Below, piece by piece: positions 63,924-64,000 of a DNA stretch of 64,000 nucleotides. The stretch lies in assembly GCA_947503005.1 (NCBI GenBank), contig CANNCA010000006.1, forward strand, positions 1-64,000, written 5' to 3'. The position numbers and the translations under genes are program-made. Source of the stretch: an uncultured Flavobacteriaceae bacterium. Its GTDB lineage: Bacteria; Bacteroidota; Bacteroidia; Flavobacteriales; Flavobacteriaceae. The notes below the pieces were generated by a model. The model saw only the letters and a program-made list of their open reading frames with translations, did not search any database and had not been told where the DNA came from. The stretch's first letter is position 1; each line of letters starts with the position of its first letter.

Positions 63924-64000
63924 TCAAATTCCGTTATTGGAATTTCGAATTCGGCTCAAGGTCTCTTGTGTAATACCTAAATAGGATGCAATATCGCCAA
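63924..64000 (-). CDS. Crp/Fnr family regulator, C-terminal fragment (N-terminus beyond the right edge)
   Basis: The frame enters at the right edge and ends at the TGA at 63924-63926. The 24 visible residues, GDIASYLGITQETLSRIRNS and a short tail, are the recognition helix of a Crp/Fnr winged helix domain. Nothing more can be said of ligand or regulon. It is transcribed toward the hypothetical membrane protein. Confidence 0.75.
   Translation of the reverse strand, partial: GDIASYLGITQETLSRIRNSNNGI

Overview
The window is chromosomal DNA from a member of the Bacteroidota, most likely family Flavobacteriaceae. The evidence is the low G+C content, promoters with a TAnnTTTG -7 element and a TTG about 18-20 bases upstream, an almost complete absence of Shine-Dalgarno sequences (the strong exception being rpsU), the THX-type small ribosomal protein, and lineage-typical genes such as DUF3467 beside rpoC, DUF2851, and the PASTA/RluD/Ddl and BirA/RsfS/FtsH groupings. 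The genus cannot be fixed from the sequence alone. No phage, IS element or CRISPR array was seen; this is mostly core chromosome with small palindromic repeats scattered through it.

Layout. 1-1769 (-): the N-terminal part of a large thrombospondin-type-3-repeat surface protein that runs off the left edge. 2171-3760 (+): prfC. 3849-17490 (-): the translation/transcription superoperon, read right to left as tRNA-Thr(TGT), tRNA-Tyr, tRNA-Gly, tRNA-Thr(GGT), tuf, tRNA-Trp, secE, nusG, rplK, rplA, rplJ, rplL, rpoB, rpoC, then a DUF3467 gene. 17591-20446 (-): hibernation factor, tyrosine recombinase, rpsU, acyl-CoA dehydrogenase. 20457-26022 (-): helix-hairpin-helix protein, alanine:cation symporter, potassium-channel-like protein, PspC, DUF2851, rhodanese. 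26149-27243 (+): MarR regulator and YceI. 27319-34565 (+): the full tryptophan operon trpEGDCFBA plus a small membrane protein. It has a promoter, an 18-residue leader peptide with three consecutive Trp codons and an attenuator hairpin, and a GIY-YIG nuclease gene flanked by palindromes sits between attenuator and trpE. 34617-38377: M20 peptidase, secreted proteins, a stand-alone TonB plug protein. 38488-41034 (-): ppc. 41470-45836: glycosylase-like protein, THX, two lipoproteins, YaaA, RluD, PASTA protein. 46005-51654 (+): ddl, coaD, a histidine kinase/response regulator pair, an M14 peptidase. 51672-54040: NUDIX protein, pyrE, SRPBCC protein, birA. 54133-58966 (+): rsfS, ftsH, LUD protein, cdsA, psd, acyl-CoA-binding protein. 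59001-64000 (-): creatininase-like protein, RDD protein, sterol desaturase, lipoprotein, oxidoreductase, and the tail of a Crp/Fnr regulator cut by the right edge.

How it works together. The left third is the growth-rate machinery (EF-Tu, ribosomal stalk, RNA polymerase), with structural signals for differential expression at the rplL-rpoB and rpoC-DUF3467 junctions. The trp operon can make tryptophan from chorismate, and its leader is a sequence-level match to ribosome-mediated attenuation. The rsfS-ftsH-LUD-cdsA-psd-ACBP run couples ribosome silencing, membrane proteolysis and phospholipid synthesis. The most interesting structure is the GIY-YIG gene between two palindromes inside the trp leader. 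Matching 8-bp direct repeats flank the block, and removing one repeat plus the block would put the attenuator directly in front of trpE.
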